Assembly: GCA_030685235.1 (NCBI GenBank)
Contig: MU839086.1
Coordinates: 62,001 to 126,000 of the forward strand
Source: Copromyces sp. CBS 386.78
Lineage: Eukaryota; Ascomycota; Sordariomycetes; Sordariales; Sordariaceae
Direction of reading: 5' to 3'
Length of the DNA stretch: 64,000 nt
In this document: positions 33,780 through 48,199 of the stretch, in pieces
How positions within the stretch are numbered: the stretch's first letter is position 1
How the letters are laid out: each line of letters opens with the position of its first letter
Notes under the pieces: model-generated
Seen by the model: only the letters and a program-made list of their open reading frames with translations
The model's database searches: none
Told to the model about the DNA's origin: nothing
Made by a program: the position numbers and the translations under genes

Positions 33780-35826
33780 TTACAAGTTCCCCTCAACCCA
33801 TTGTTCAAGCCTCTCAACCAGATCGGCCTTCCTACCAGCAGTGCTGATACCTTTGCTTGCCATGATGTCCTTTAGCTCAGCGACCGTCATCTTGCCGAGC
33901 GTGCCCTGTTCGAATGCCTTCTTCAGGTCTGCGTTGCTGTTGGCCGGTCCGCCACCACCGGTGGTCGCCTTTTTGGTTGGCTTCGCGCGCTTTGCTGGCC
34001 TTTCATCATCGCCATCTTCGAACTCCCGCTTGAACGCTCTGTTGTTCTGAAGATCACTAGCCTTCCTTGCCAGCATTTCCTTCCATTCAGCAAGGTAGCC
34101 GCCAACCCTTTTGTCAATCTGCCGGTATTTGGGCAACGTGAGATCGTCCATAGATTCGGGCATTTCTTCGTCAAGTGCCTTGGCTTGTACAATCTTGTAG
34201 TGCCATTGCAGTGAGGGGTTAGGATACTTGCGCGGGTCATACATAGCCTTTGGAAGTTGCAAGTTCTGGATGACTTGTCTCATCTGGTCTGTGAGTTCGT
34301 CTGCGGGTCTGGCAGGCGCCGTTACGTGATCCACGCTTCGGACATCGTCTGCGAATGGAAGCGGATAGAGCCAAAGTCCTGCGGGTAGGTATGGCGTATT
34401 TGACTCCTCGTCATCCGGATTTCCGGAAGGAAATATGGCAACCATGACGGGATGGGCATTCTCCCGCGCGACGAACCAGGCGATACCCACCTTGTCGTCT
34501 TTGAGGAGCTTCTGCCACAAAGCAGAGAACACGCGGGTGGACCCGACATATTGCTCCTCGCTGGGGAAAATGAACAAGGATTTCTTGACCGAGGCCCACG
34601 ACGGGATCTTGGCCCGCTTCTTGAATCCGATGATGCGAAGTGTTTTCTTGCCCATCTGTTTGAGTTCCGCCAGCTCTTCGGGCTTGAAGCATATGTGCTC
34701 GCCGCCAAATTTGTAGCCTTTTCTCAGTTCGGTCTTTTCGACAGTTCGAGCAGCAAAGTCAACCTGTGCAGTCTCGGATTGGACAACCTGGGCCTGCTCT
34801 TCTCCTTCATAGACATAACATGAGCGTGAAGGTGTTTGTCGGTTGAGAGGGATGTACCCTTTGACAGAGATGATCAGACCTGGGGCGAGTTCAAAGGGCA
34901 GGTTCGAGAAATATGACCGCTTTGGGGTCTGCTTCGAGTTGATGTTGGAGATCAGGGAGTTGAGCAGAGTCAAACCGTCACCAGACTTTGAGGTCTTGGG
35001 GCCTCCTGACTCTCCTACCTCCGCCGCCGGGTCACGATATATAATATCCTATTCCACGTTAGCATATCGTTCGGTAACTGGGCGTGCAAGCTTTCATACG
35101 TCGTAGAACTTGGTCAGGTCGAACTTCTTGTCCTCCCGACTGATGGGGAAAAGTTCAATAACGACGCCGAGGTCGTAGAGATCCTTGGCCCGGACGGCGG
35201 CAGATGATTTTGCCTGCTTGTCACCGACATGAGGATCATCGTTATCGGTGACAATGAACAGGCGCCGGGAACCAAAATTGGCCGCATTGGTGGTGAAAAC
35301 CTGGTTGGCGCAAAAGAGCATGTTCGACATGACCACCGGCTCCTGCGATGGAACCATAATCTCGTCTTCATCCTCGTCGTCCTCTACCAGTGCCTTGAGC
35401 TTCTTGACATCTTCGGCGCCGGGCACGTCGAGATCGGATAGGAGGTAACAGTGGGGATATCCTGTTCCATTGCCCGAATCATCGCGGAATTTGGACTTTT
35501 CTGTTCCAAAGAGCAGAACTCCCATCATATCTCTTGGCTGGGAGATGATTCGTTGCTGCATGATTTGGTAGGCGCATTTTAGGGCTGCTGTTAGGGCAGA
35601 GTCCTTGTCGGCTTTCTTATCCCCTGTAGCCGCCGGTGGTTTCAACATCGACTTGCTCACATCGATGGCAAACAGAACGGCGTCTTTTTGTGTTTTGTAG
35701 TCCTGGTCTCATTGTCAGAAAGCCAGTAAATGATGGGTGAGGATCCTGGTGTTTACTAACGTTCTCATCCAACTCCTCGCCCTCGTCGCTGTCTGGTCTC
35801 TCTTCATCATCTTTCCTCCAAGACAT
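33780..35826 (-). CDS. ku70: Ku70 subunit of the non-homologous end-joining DNA-end-binding complex
   Basis: Binds broken DNA ends as a ring with Ku80 and recruits the ligase IV machinery; also acts at telomeres. Three exons (35826-35761, 35702-35100, 35048-33780) give 645 aa. Introns of 58 and 51 nt (GTTAGT and GTATGA donors) join as DEN-DYKTQK and KFYD-DIIYRD. Domains: acidic N-terminus; von Willebrand-like domain from about residue 29 ([14 protein letters not shown]) to about 235; Ku core beta-barrel ([17 protein letters not shown] near 260 to about 470); C-terminal arm; a basic stretch [12 protein letters not shown] that may be a nuclear signal; and a terminal SAP domain (about 609-645, [16 protein letters not shown] ... 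[13 protein letters not shown]). The start is the first ATG in frame, ahead of [16 protein letters not shown]. Its counterpart in Neurospora is mus-51. Divergent from ferrochelatase. Confidence 0.96.
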
Positions 35827-36454
35827 TGTGACAGAAATTGGAACTCTGGTTCGGGTTAATCTTATTACACGTAAATAGCAGTCGAAGATTGCCGTGGGAT
35901 GATTTGAGATTGGGTAGGCACTCCGGCCGGGAATCTCGCGGTTTTTCAAAGCGATGACTTCATGGCAAACGCGATAGAGGGCGCGACTGCCTAACGCCAG
36001 TGCATGTGACCTGGAGCTTAAGAATTGTCAAAGGTGGAACGTGATTGGCTTGAAGATGCTCAGTTCGCCAGCAAGTGCCAGTTGCTCTTTTCAGGCACCT
36101 ACATGGACCGTGCTTCTTCCATTCAATCTAACCGCCAGACGGCAGTTGAGAAATGGTCAGCAACTGGAGTTTTGGAGGCTCGATACAGCTACCCCTGCAG
36201 CAGTCCCGGCATCACCCCACAAGATCGCAGCCTCGCAAGCTGTTCGGCCGAGTTTAACACGTTCGAAAGGAATCACCGTCTAGTCCCGCGCACGCAGCGT
36301 CACTCACTCTGTCCCTCTCAATATAAAACATAATCTTCACTCTTTGGCCACCAAGTTTTTTTTCTTTTTTTCTTTTTTATACATACTTTGTCGTGGAAAG
36401 CCGAGCTTGACCTGAGCTGTGTCCAAACTCCCCTTTCTTCAGTATCATCACATC
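35827..36454. promoter_or_regulatory. Shared upstream region of Ku70 and ferrochelatase
   Basis: 628 bp separate the two divergent ATG codons. Near the ferrochelatase side there is a long pyrimidine run (about 36355-36380) and a possible TATA-like ATATAAAACATAA (36320-36332). On the Ku70 side nothing definite stands out. Shared regulation is possible but not shown. Confidence 0.5.
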
Positions 36455-37876
<1,422 letters not shown>

Positions 37877-38573
37877 ATAATGAATGGGAGATGAAGCTAT
37901 CATATCGTGTACAATATTTCAAACAAAAACAGGGAATACGGGCGGCTCTCAAAAAGGGATGTGGACTGCGCGTATGCATGCATTTGGTTTTCTAAGAAGT
38001 GGCCTTTTTAATGGACCGGAGAGATACACAAAATGAAGACTTTTTACTCGTCAGGTTGGCACGGCGACAGAGAACCCCATTGTTGGGTACTATACATCTA
38101 GACATGATATGTGCCTTGCAATGATGTTGTGTGATGGTGGTGTGTTGGCTTATCAATCAGATCTAAGACAAGCTGTTCCTTCGTGGGGGAGGGACGCGAA
38201 AGATGGATTGGGATCCCTGGCAAACGCCCGAATGGCTGCGTCATCGATTATACACACCGGCCGTCCGCGGAACTTTAGCGGACAACCCGTCACTCCATAG
38301 ATGGGTTGAAGCGTGGCCCATTGGGTTGGGTCAGGCTCGCACTCTCTCTGATTCTGGGACAAGACCGCGCCTTGTATTCGCAGCGACTGTTTGAGACTGC
38401 TTCCGAGAACCAGAGTCAAAATTGGCAGATAACAAAATGATGGGGAAACAAAAGTGGTGAGAAGTGGACGTAGGTCCCAAGGTGTGAGACGGCAGCAATC
38501 GAAGGGAACGTTATTTCGGCGGGGAGGGTTCGGAGATCGGAACCCCACATGGCCCGACCGACCGTAAGGTACG
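37877..38573. other. Ferrochelatase 3' flank, no gene seen
   Basis: About 700 bp of normal composition holds the 3' UTR and then unassigned DNA. A minus-strand open frame of about 190 codons here runs into the retrotransposon LTR and has no family signal, so I treat it as chance. Confidence 0.55.
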
Positions 38574-38616
38574 TACCGTAGAATCTCGCGAAACTGGCAA
38601 ACCGCCTTCCCTCTTT
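38574..38616 (+). repeat. Left 43-bp arm of a foldback element split by the retrotransposon nest
   Basis: Begins TACCGTAGAATCTCGCGAAA and is a perfect inverted match to 62597-62639. With the 23.8 kb nest and one target copy removed, the arms would lie about 160 bp apart and form a MITE-sized element of about 250 bp. Both outer ends read TA, compatible with a TA target duplication. Confidence 0.75.
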
Positions 38617-38643
38617 GAGCGCCTGCATCTGGGCATAGTATAG

Positions 38644-38809
38644 TGTTAATGCCGTAGGTATAACAAGGCAATGCAACTGCGTACAATCTGTGATGTATTC
38701 TGTGATGTGATGCTAAAGTACTGCACAACGTGCATTACGTACTGGCTACATATATAGGGTATGGTGCATGGTGCCTGCCTTGTACGTATATGTTTAGTAA
38801 GCGTTAATA
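38644..38809 (-). repeat. Outer element LTR, left copy (3' LTR)
   Basis: 166 bp, TGTTAATGCC at the left; pairs with 62293-62458 with transitions only. The left flank is TATAG. Confidence 0.92.
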
Positions 38810-39789
38810 ATGCCCCCTAAAAAGCGAAAAAAGCGACGTCCCTGTCGTTAAGTCTAAGACTAAACTAAGTATACCCTATAATAAATCCGATTTGACTTCG
38901 TCTGGTTGATTGTAAATTCGTTAATTTCCCTAGTATTCCGTAATTATATATACCGTTTCTTTTATCACAAATCCGTCTCATTATAGTCTATCCTCATACC
39001 TCTTAAAGGCTTCTACGTCAACGTCTTCAATTTTCCTCCACTTATAATATTCTATTCTAAATCCTTTGAATCCTAATAGGTATTTTTTCTTTCGTTGATC
39101 GTAGGCGATAATACTATATAGGTAATCTATTAAACGTATAAGTTCGTTAATCTTTAATAGTTATTTCCTAAAGATATTTATAGGTAGGGCAAGCTCTAAA
39201 TAATTGATATTAATAATAAAGTAGACTTTCTAATTTTTTAAGAATTCGAATCTATATACCGATCGGCTAACGCGTTCTAAGATTCTAAATAGACTAATGA
39301 ACTATTACCCTAGTTTCTTCCCTAATATAGCCGCCTTAAATATATTATAACTTTAATAAAATTTAAATATAATTTTATTATTAATTTCGAAAAATTTAAA
39401 GAGACGGCTTTAATTAAAATATTTCTTCATTAATATAGCCGAAATTGCAATCATATTATTAATAGCGATTCTAATGATAAATAAAAGTAAACTTTTAAAT
39501 TCTCAATTATTTTTACGGTTAGCCTATTTTAATATAATATCGACTATATTATTAGGTATAAATCCTATAATAGCTTTACTAAGTATAAGGTTTATAGTGG
39601 TAACTTTTATATTATTAATTCCAAATACTAAGGCGGGAATCGCTATCGGCTATAAATTTAGATCTTTTAGTACGTTAATATAATATTTAAGCGTAAATTT
39701 AATAACGAAATTCATACGTTCACTTTACCTGTTAATTTACGGATAGTAAATTATATTATATAAAAGGGTCGTTCTTAAGTATTTGAATA

Positions 39790-40040
39790 GGGTTTTTTAG
39801 AAAGTTAATAGAAATTTAGAATCCTTATCGCTAATAATAATTTTCGGTAATCCCTAGTTAGTAATGAATAATATATTAAAGAAAGCGATTATCTAATTTT
39901 TTATTATTTATATTGCTTTACCGGGTATTGTATTCATTGCCTTACTAAATGTACAAATCATCGATATTACTATATTAAATCCATTCGATATTAATATAGG
40001 TAAACCAATAATAAAATCGATAATTATCGTATAAAAAAGG
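39790..40040 (-). pseudogene. Integrase core of the outer gypsy element, RIP-degraded
   Basis: The minus strand reads IIDFIIGLPILISNGFN, then MICTFSKAMNTIPGKAI, then GLPKIIISDKDS. These match the Ty3/gypsy integrase pattern SxDFIxGLP...VVDRFTKxxxFIP...WGxPxxIISDRD. The catalytic Asp of the middle motif has been lost (position reads Cys/Thr context) and stops occur. The DDE integrase of the family inserts the cDNA copy. Confidence 0.8.
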
Positions 40041-40687
40041 TAAGGCAATCTAAAAATAAGTTATAGACTGCTATATACCTTATATTATTTAATTTCGAAA
40101 ATACAGTATGCCGGATAATTAGCCAAGTATTAATATAGTAAATTAGTACTTTTAATAATAAAATAAGGTAGTAAATACTTATTAAATTTAGTATAACCAT
40201 TATAATTACTGAAATAAATTAAATCAAAGATTTCTTTAACGTAGGCACGCGGAATATATAAGCGGTCCGGGCTTCCTTCGGTAATCCGCCAAAATAGGCC
40301 GTCTCTAAAGGCAAACGGTAATTATATTTAATTATACATCCTTAGGCGCTCGTTATCGAAGACTAGCCGCTTAATTCGTGCTAATTTTAAGTCTTTATTA
40401 TATCTATTAATAATTCTTTAACGGAAGTTTGGCGCTATCTATATTAAGGTATATCCCTTTGCCGACGGTTATTCTAGTCGGGGGTTTTCGATATCCCTAG
40501 TCGATATTAAGCGTATTACTAGCAATATATTAAAGTAAGTTTCCTAATATAATTAATTTGCTTTAATTATAAAAAATGCCTAATATTCGTCTCGATTATC
40601 GGGAAGGACTTTAAACCCACCTGGGGCTTTTAAATTATTATCCGGGCTCGGATTAGCTAGAAGTCGAGACAACGTATCTAATATAAT

Positions 40688-40916
40688 TATCACGAGGTAG
40701 GACACCGTTGGGGGTGAGGTAGGATAAACGTAGTTGTACGAGGAAGGAAAGAAGGAGAGGAGGGAGGAGTGCGGTCTGGATATAGGGCAGGCTGTGCTGT
40801 GCTTGGATTTAGACTGAGGCTTACTAGTGCGTATATGCGATCTTATTGGTTAATGGCTAATGGATTCGACTATGCAGTGCCTAGTGCTATGTGCTATTAT
40901 AAGTAATTTTGTAATA
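40688..40916 (-). repeat. Middle element LTR, left copy (3' LTR)
   Basis: 229 bp pairing with 55939-56167 in the same orientation. Contains the conserved stretch GACACCGTTGGGGGTGAGG near its left end. Confidence 0.92.
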
Positions 40917-42199
40917 TTACTTCCCTGTAAAAGAAGTTTATAGAACTTCAAACGATCTATTTAGTATATATATATAAAATAATAGATTATCCTTTATTCT
41001 AAGTTCTCGATTCGGGGCTCAACGCCTATAAGCTATGTTTGAATAACGTTATTATTACCCTATTAGTACGTCCCCGCTTCCAATCGTTCTTCTACGTTCC
41101 TTATTAGCGGCCGCTTACCTTATTAAACTTCCGCTAGTCTCTTAAATACCTTATAGAAGAATTCGTTTATTTTCTTTACGTCCTCTTCGGATAGGGGTTT
41201 TAGTTCCCGGTTTACGATTTCGATTGCGGATTTTCGTACTTCCCGGCTGGCTGTAATATCCGTTATAGCGGCGTTAATCTACTCCTTTAAATTAGTAATA
41301 CGTTTGGAGCGTTTTGAGAGCGGGGTTGGGGACGTTATATAGTGTATTTAGGGTGCGGGCGACGTTGTATAGCGTGTTTGGGGTATTGGGGCCCTTCGCT
41401 TTGGGGTTGGGGTTTATTTTTGAAGTATAACCTTAATTTTTGGCCAATTTTGAATTATTAGTAGGATAGGGGTATTTAGGTAATTGCAGTAAAATGCGAT
41501 AATAGAGTCCCTTACTCCTTTAACATTGTCGAGGGGTTTGTTAGTAGTATTATAATATTTTTATTTTATAGTGTAGAATTAGTAATAGTTGCTTCTTCGT
41601 TAGAAATAATTTAAAAGCTTATTAAATTCTTATTCTACTACCTCTTTATAATTATTTATTTTAATTATAATTCTACTTTCGTTAATTCGTACGTCGCCTT
41701 ATAAATTTATTTAATTAGGGAAGCCTTTATAGTGAGGTTTTATTATAGAAATATAGAAAACCGGTAAGTATTTTATATTGACGGGTAGGATTAATTTAAC
41801 GTTATAGGATTATATTTAATCTATTTTAAAAGGGCTTTCCTATCGAGGGTATAATTTATCATATAGCTTGCCGTTATTAAGATTGGTCGTATTAAATAAA
41901 ACGAGATTATTTACGTAGTATTTCAGTATATTAGAACGATTTTCGTTAGCATTAGCCTTATATCGGTCTTGTACCTTTTTTATAGAAGTACGTATATAAT
42001 CTTAAATAGCTTCGAAATAAGCAAATAGTTTACTAGCCTTTAAGTACTCCTTTTACTATACTGGTAAAAAACTTTTTAATAGTACGACTATTACGGGTTC
42101 GATATTTATTCGGGGGTAAAAACCGTAATTAATAAAGAAGGGGGTTATATTTGTAATTTCGGATATTATATTATTACTTACGAATTCCGTTAGTAATAA

Positions 42200-44400
42200 C
42201 TATTATACTTAATCTATCTATATTTAATTAACGAAGATACGTAGATATTATTCTATTTTTACGTTAATACATTCCGTTTAGGCGTTGGTCTGAGGGTAGA
42301 AAGTGGAGTTTAATAGCTTTTTAATAATTAGGTACCTATAAATAGTAAATTAGAAAAGAGAGATAAATTACGAATTGTAGTCGGAAACGATAGTATTAAG
42401 TAGGTTATAAAGGGTGTAAATATAGTTAATAAAACAGTCCGTTAGTTCTTCCGCTTTTATAGTAACGGTTAGGATATAGTAATATATTTTTATTAAACGG
42501 TCTACAACGATAGTAATATATTTGAATTTTTAATTTAAATATAAGTTTTTTAGTAATGGAGAGATATAATTAATTGAAATATCCGTTTATAGTACGTAGG
42601 CTATAAGTATAGGTTTAAAGTAGCTTACTTTAATTCGTCGTAATACTTTTATTTTTAAATATACTAGGTAACCCTTATAATAGGCCCTAACAGCCTCTAC
42701 TATATTTAACTAGTATTAGTATTTATTTATTTATATTTATATCTTATCCTTGCCCGGATATCCGGCCGTTAGTAATATATAGGCGCGGTAGATTAATAGT
42801 AAATAGGTAGCAATATTATTAGGATTAATTAGTACCCTCCCTTTATAATATGTTTTACTTCTTATTGTAGAATCTTTAGCGAAAGCGATCTTTAGTTTCT
42901 TTTTAATATAGGGGCGTTATTTTATACGGTTTGGGTCTTTTAGGTAGTTAATAACCTCCTATATTAGGGTTGACCGGTCGTAATTCTTATTAATAATATC
43001 GTTAATTAATTTATCTAATTCTTTTAAAGTATTTAAAGTTAATAAAAATACTTTTTCGTCGAAATTAAGGTCGTTACTAGTTGTTATAACCAATAAGGAG
43101 AAGTAACCTTCCTTAAAATAGGCGGGGTCGATAAGCTTACAATTTCTTACTTTTAAGCGATAATTATTTATATTTAGAAATATATTTTCAAGTTTCTTAT
43201 TTAATATATTAGGGCGGAGATTGTATAATTTTAGTATATAAAGCATTGAGAAATTGAATTATAATAGGAATTATAACTATTATATATAGCGGGGTATAAG
43301 TTATTTATTTATTATAAAAGTCTTTAAATTCTTATAGTCTATAATAATATTAAAAAGTTACTAAGTATTTTTTAATTTTAAGCGCTACTCCTCTAATACT
43401 TTAACAATAGCGAGGAATTCTTTATTATAAATATTATAATTATATTCTACTATTGAGTACTATATTAAAAAGTATACGATTAGGTAAAATTCGCTATTAT
43501 TCCTATATTGGGAAAGGGTACTTTTAGAAGCCTAATTCGAAGTATTAATTTCGACGACCGTTTTTTTAAACTAGTTATAAATTTATAAAGTTAGTCCGTT
43601 AATAAACGCAGCCTTTAGGGTTTTAAAACCGGATTATTATACTGAAATTTATAATTATTCCGCGTTTTTTTTTATAAAATCGTATAATAGTACTACTATT
43701 ATTAAAAAACTTTTAATAAAATAACGACAGAAGTTAATAAATTTTAAAAAACTTTATAAAAGCTTTTTTAATATAGGGGGTTACTAATTTGTAATAGCCT
43801 TAACCTTTACTAAATCTATTTCAATACTGCCGGGTATAATAATTAGTTTAAAATATTTGGTTTTTTTAGTATAAAATTCGTATTTATCAATATTAATTTG
43901 TAATCTAGCTTTTTTTAAGCGGGTAAGAATATTGTCTACGTATTTTTAGTATTCTTCTTTATTATTTAAGAAGATAAAGATATTATTTAAGTAAGCGGTT
44001 ATATAAATATTTAGGATATTATATAAAATATCGTTAACGTAGTTTTAAAATATATTAGGTATTCTTTATAGGCCGAATAAATAAATAAGTAATTTAAATA
44101 AATTAAAACGAATAATAAACACTATTAACTATTCGTATCTTTTTATAACGCGAATACGGTTAAAAGCGGCAATAATATTTAATTTAATAAAAATTTTTAT
44201 TTTATAAATAGCGTTAAGGGTTTTTTTAATTAAGGGGAACAAGTAGCGGCTTTTGAAAATAATATTATTAATCCCCCTATAATTTACGTAAATTCTAATA
44301 CTTCCATTTAATTTCTATACTAATAGGATTTAGGAAGCGGCCTCTAATTACGAGGGACGGATAAACCTATTGCGGAAATTCTCGTCGATTTATTTTTTAA
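42200..44400 (-). pseudogene. Reverse transcriptase, RNase H and integrase of the middle gypsy element, RIP-degraded
   Basis: On the minus strand GSIRIYVNYRGINNI and SRYLFPLIKKTLNAIYKI (44330-44200) match the gypsy RT box GxxRxCVDYRxLNxxT...RYPLPLIxETLDRLxxA. AYLNNIFIFL near 43,985 is the YxDD catalytic box with Asp-Asp turned Asn-Asn. FKYITIVVDRLIKIYYY (about 42,530-42,480) matches the integrase YITVVVDRLTKMRHF box. A 95-codon stretch at 42959-43246 happens to remain open between RNase H and integrase. Stops and Asp to Asn changes make it inactive. Confidence 0.85.
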
Positions 44401-46208
44401 TTACGTTTAATTTATTAGGGTTAAATACCTTTAATTTTATATAGGGCGCTTATTCTCCCGGGCGGAATTCGATTTTAAGATTATAAGAGCGGTAGGGGGG
44501 TAGGACCGTTGTATTACGAGGTTTAAAAACGTTGAAGTAATTCTAGTATTATTTAGGAAGTTTTTCTTTAATTTAGGCGTCGGTTTTAGGCGGCTTATCA
44601 GCCTTTTTATAAAATTTGGCTATATTTTCCTTTATAATATTGGCGGCGAATTTAATAGCTTTACAACGTTCGAAATCCTCGTTTACATTACTATTAAAGT
44701 AAATGTATTTAGCGATCTTTATTATTCGGATAGTAACCTTAGATCCTTTACTAATATAGGCATTAATTTATAGGTAGTAATATTTGCTTAGTAGTTTCTT
44801 ATATTTAGCGCTATTATTATCCTAGATTTTTTACTTTATTTTTAGGATAAATTTCGTTAAACTATTGGGTATATCGTAGTCGGGGTTGTAATCGTATTTA
44901 GTTCCTATCCTTACCCCTCTATTAACGACGCTTTTATCGTTTCTATACTCTTTAGGCTTTAAGGCGCCCCCTTCTATTTTTTTAGCTTAAATTTCCTCTT
45001 CCGCTTTAGCTTCTTCTAAAATTTTATAGAATTTTACGTACGAAGTACGGAATACCCGTAAATAATACTTTTTATATAATTAATTAAAATTAGTAGCCGT
45101 TATATCCCTAATATTTACAGGGTTAATTAATTCGTTCGAAAAGTACGTTTTGCGTACTATAATATAGTAGTAGGGGTCGGATTTTCATTAGCCGGCTACA
45201 ATACAGTAAATAATAAGCTTAGTCCGCTTAGGAGTTTTAGTAACAGTATCTACAATTGGGGCGGGATCTAAGGTACTAGGGTTTATAGCCGGGGTATTAG
45301 AAAGTTCGTTTATAACGGCGTCGGGGACGGGGTCTATAATTAGGGCGTTAAAGTAGTCTATTTTAATTATACTTTATACAATTTCGTAATAATATATATA
45401 AGTATGCTTTTAAACCTTAGGCGCATACTATAAGGAAGGCGGAAGGTTAGCGGGAAGGTAGTAGTCTATATATTAATTAATAAAGGTGACGGTACTGTTT
45501 AGGTATAATATTATAGGATTGTGAAATTTAAATTATAATATACTTAAAATAACGGGATAATTTTCGGCTAAATCGTAAACTAATATAGCGATCGTTTTTA
45601 TATAGTAACCAATCTATAACTGAATTTTATAGTAGTAGGTAATAAGGTCTTTAGGTATACCGTCTACTAAATATAAGGCCTTTAGTTTAGGGAGCTTTAA
45701 TAGCGAGATAGTATAGCGAATAATAAAATTACGATTAATAAAAGCGAGGGTAGAGTATCCGCTATTAATTAGGGTAGTATATTTACTACGTTAACTACGC
45801 GGTCTATAAATAATTTAAATAGAAAGGAGGATAGAATTATTATTATAATTATTTAAATTTGAATTTTTAAATTAAATTATTTTTAAATTTACTAAATTAA
45901 TTTCCTCTTCTTCTATTATTATTACGGACAACGGCTTCTCTAAGCGATTTAATAGAGAGGCGGCGTATTTCCCGCACTATATTCCGTAGGTTAGGCGGGG
46001 GTTAGAGCGGAGAATATAACGGGAGTAGGTTTATTAATAGCAATGGCGTTAATATGAGTACTATTATTACTATTATTACTATAGCCGGTTTAACCTATAA
46101 CGGGTCTACTACGGTTATTATTTCTATTTTTATTGTAATAGTTATAACGGTCGTACTCCTTCTACTCCTTAGGGATATTAGTATTAATATTATTACGGTA
46201 TTTGTAAG

Positions 46209-46442
46209 TATTACGGAGCGCGAGCAAGCACTAAGGTACGATGTTGATTGTTGTGCGAAGAACCAGAAGAGGAACCTGTACGCACACAAAAACTATGTAG
46301 GGTATAGTGTGGAGCCCTATGGTTATAGGTCTATAGGGCGGCACTATAGCTGTATTACACTTAGATAGCTGCACTCAAATGGCTGTACTAATGCAGCACA
46401 GCACCCCTATCTATCTACAAGGAGTAGGCAATACCTATAATA
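46209..46442 (-). repeat. Inner element LTR, left copy (3' LTR)
   Basis: 234 bp pairing with 54169-54402. An open + frame at 46054-46368 crosses this LTR boundary and is therefore a chimera, not a gene. Confidence 0.93.
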
Positions 46443-48199
46443 CTACCCCCCTCCTAAATTAACTCCCGGCTTTAAAATCTATTTAAAACCGTTGAAAAAC
46501 TATTAATATTTATAAAGTAGAGCATATTAAGACGGGTATTAGCTTAGCGCTAAGGCTCCTATTCAGGGGCGGCCGCTAGTTAAAATATTATTAAATATAT
46601 TTTTTCTTCAAAAATATCCCTCTACCGCTATTATTATCCTAAATAATCCTAAATAAACTTAGAATCGTACTTAATAGTCTTATAAGCTTCCTTTCTATAC
46701 CTTATTATTACTAGCCCCCGACGGGGGGTACTATAAGGATACTTATAGTATAATAGTATGTAGGGACGTTTATATCCCTACTAGTATTATAAATTATAGA
46801 AACCCTCTTATTCGAATTTTGTCTATAATTATTATAATTATTTTTTTTCTATATTTCGTAACTATATCCCTTATCCCTACTAACCGTAACGAAAAATTTT
46901 GATTATAGGCTCTAACCGTTAGCTAGGGGGTGAGGTGTTAAGGGTAGGAAATATAGGATTGTTATAAGACGTATTATTTCCCGGTCGCTATTAACGGTGC
47001 TTAGTTGCTATAGTTAGGTATTTATAAAGTAATTTAATTAGAGTACGCAAAATAATCTATACTCTAAATTCCTTTTCTTTTTTCTTTTTTTTTACTAATT
47101 TTATCGTAGCTTTATTTATTATTTAACTTTACGCTTCTTCTAATTTAATAGGTATTTATTTCTAGTATTACCGTAGCCGGGATTAGAGAAGGTAAAACTT
47201 TTTCAATTAGTAAGATTTTTAATTTCAATTATGCTTTAAATCCCTTTTAGAAGTCGATGTACGGTAGTCCTAGTTCTAACTGCTTCTTATAGAGGTCTTA
47301 AATTAATTCGTAATAGCTGTCTAAATTGGTTATTGGCTGCCAATTTAGAGGGTAGTAAGACTATTTTACTAAGTAATTCTAGTGTCTTTCGATCTTCTAG
47401 TAATCTAAAAATTCTTTAAATTCCTAGCGTCTATCTTCTTCGAAGTTATCGGTTCTAGTAATAATTATACTCTCGTTAGCCTTAATGTTAGTTATAAGGT
47501 CTTTTTAGCCTAATAAACCTTCGACGTATAATTTAACCCTAAATACGTTAATAATATAAGTAACCTTTATATTATTAAGCAAGGTTAATTCTACTATATA
47601 TAAACTAATTTTTATAATACGAAAAGGTCCTTTAAAACGTAGCGCTAATTTGTCGTACGGCCTACCCGTTATGTAGTTAATTATATTAAATATAACCTTA
47701 TCCCTAACTTTATACTTAGGCGTATTAATACGGTTTTCGTTCGCTGCTACTTCGTACTTCGTTTATACTTATAAAGAGGAAGCTTTAACGAAGTCCCAAA
47801 CCTCTTTAAACCGTAATATTAGTTAGTTAGTATTAAAGATTTATTTTTTCTATACTTCCGTTATATTTAGGAGGAGTAGTATAGATAGTTCTATCCTTAT
47901 ACGAGGGTAAAAACTGTAATTGGCGAAGAACGGGGTTATTCCCGTTAATACTAATTTAAAGTTATTATTTTAAAATTTAACTAAAGGTAATTAATTAACC
48001 CAATCGTCTTAAGCCCAATTAATAAAGGTTTGTAAATATTATTCTAATTCTGTATTAATCCTTTCGGTCTAATTATTTATCTCTTTATAGTAAGGCGTAG
48101 AATATTTTAATTTAATGCTTAGTCGTAGGGATAATTACTTTTAGAAAGCGGAAACGAATTAAATACCTCTATTTGAAACGATAGTATTTAATAGGCTAT

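Noticed and set aside
38153..38728. 191-codon minus frame beside ferrochelatase
   Set aside because: It crosses a foldback arm and the start of the outer LTR and has no family signal.
46054..46368. 104-codon + frame in the AT-rich block
   Set aside because: It crosses the junction between the middle element and the inner LTR, so it is a chance chimera.
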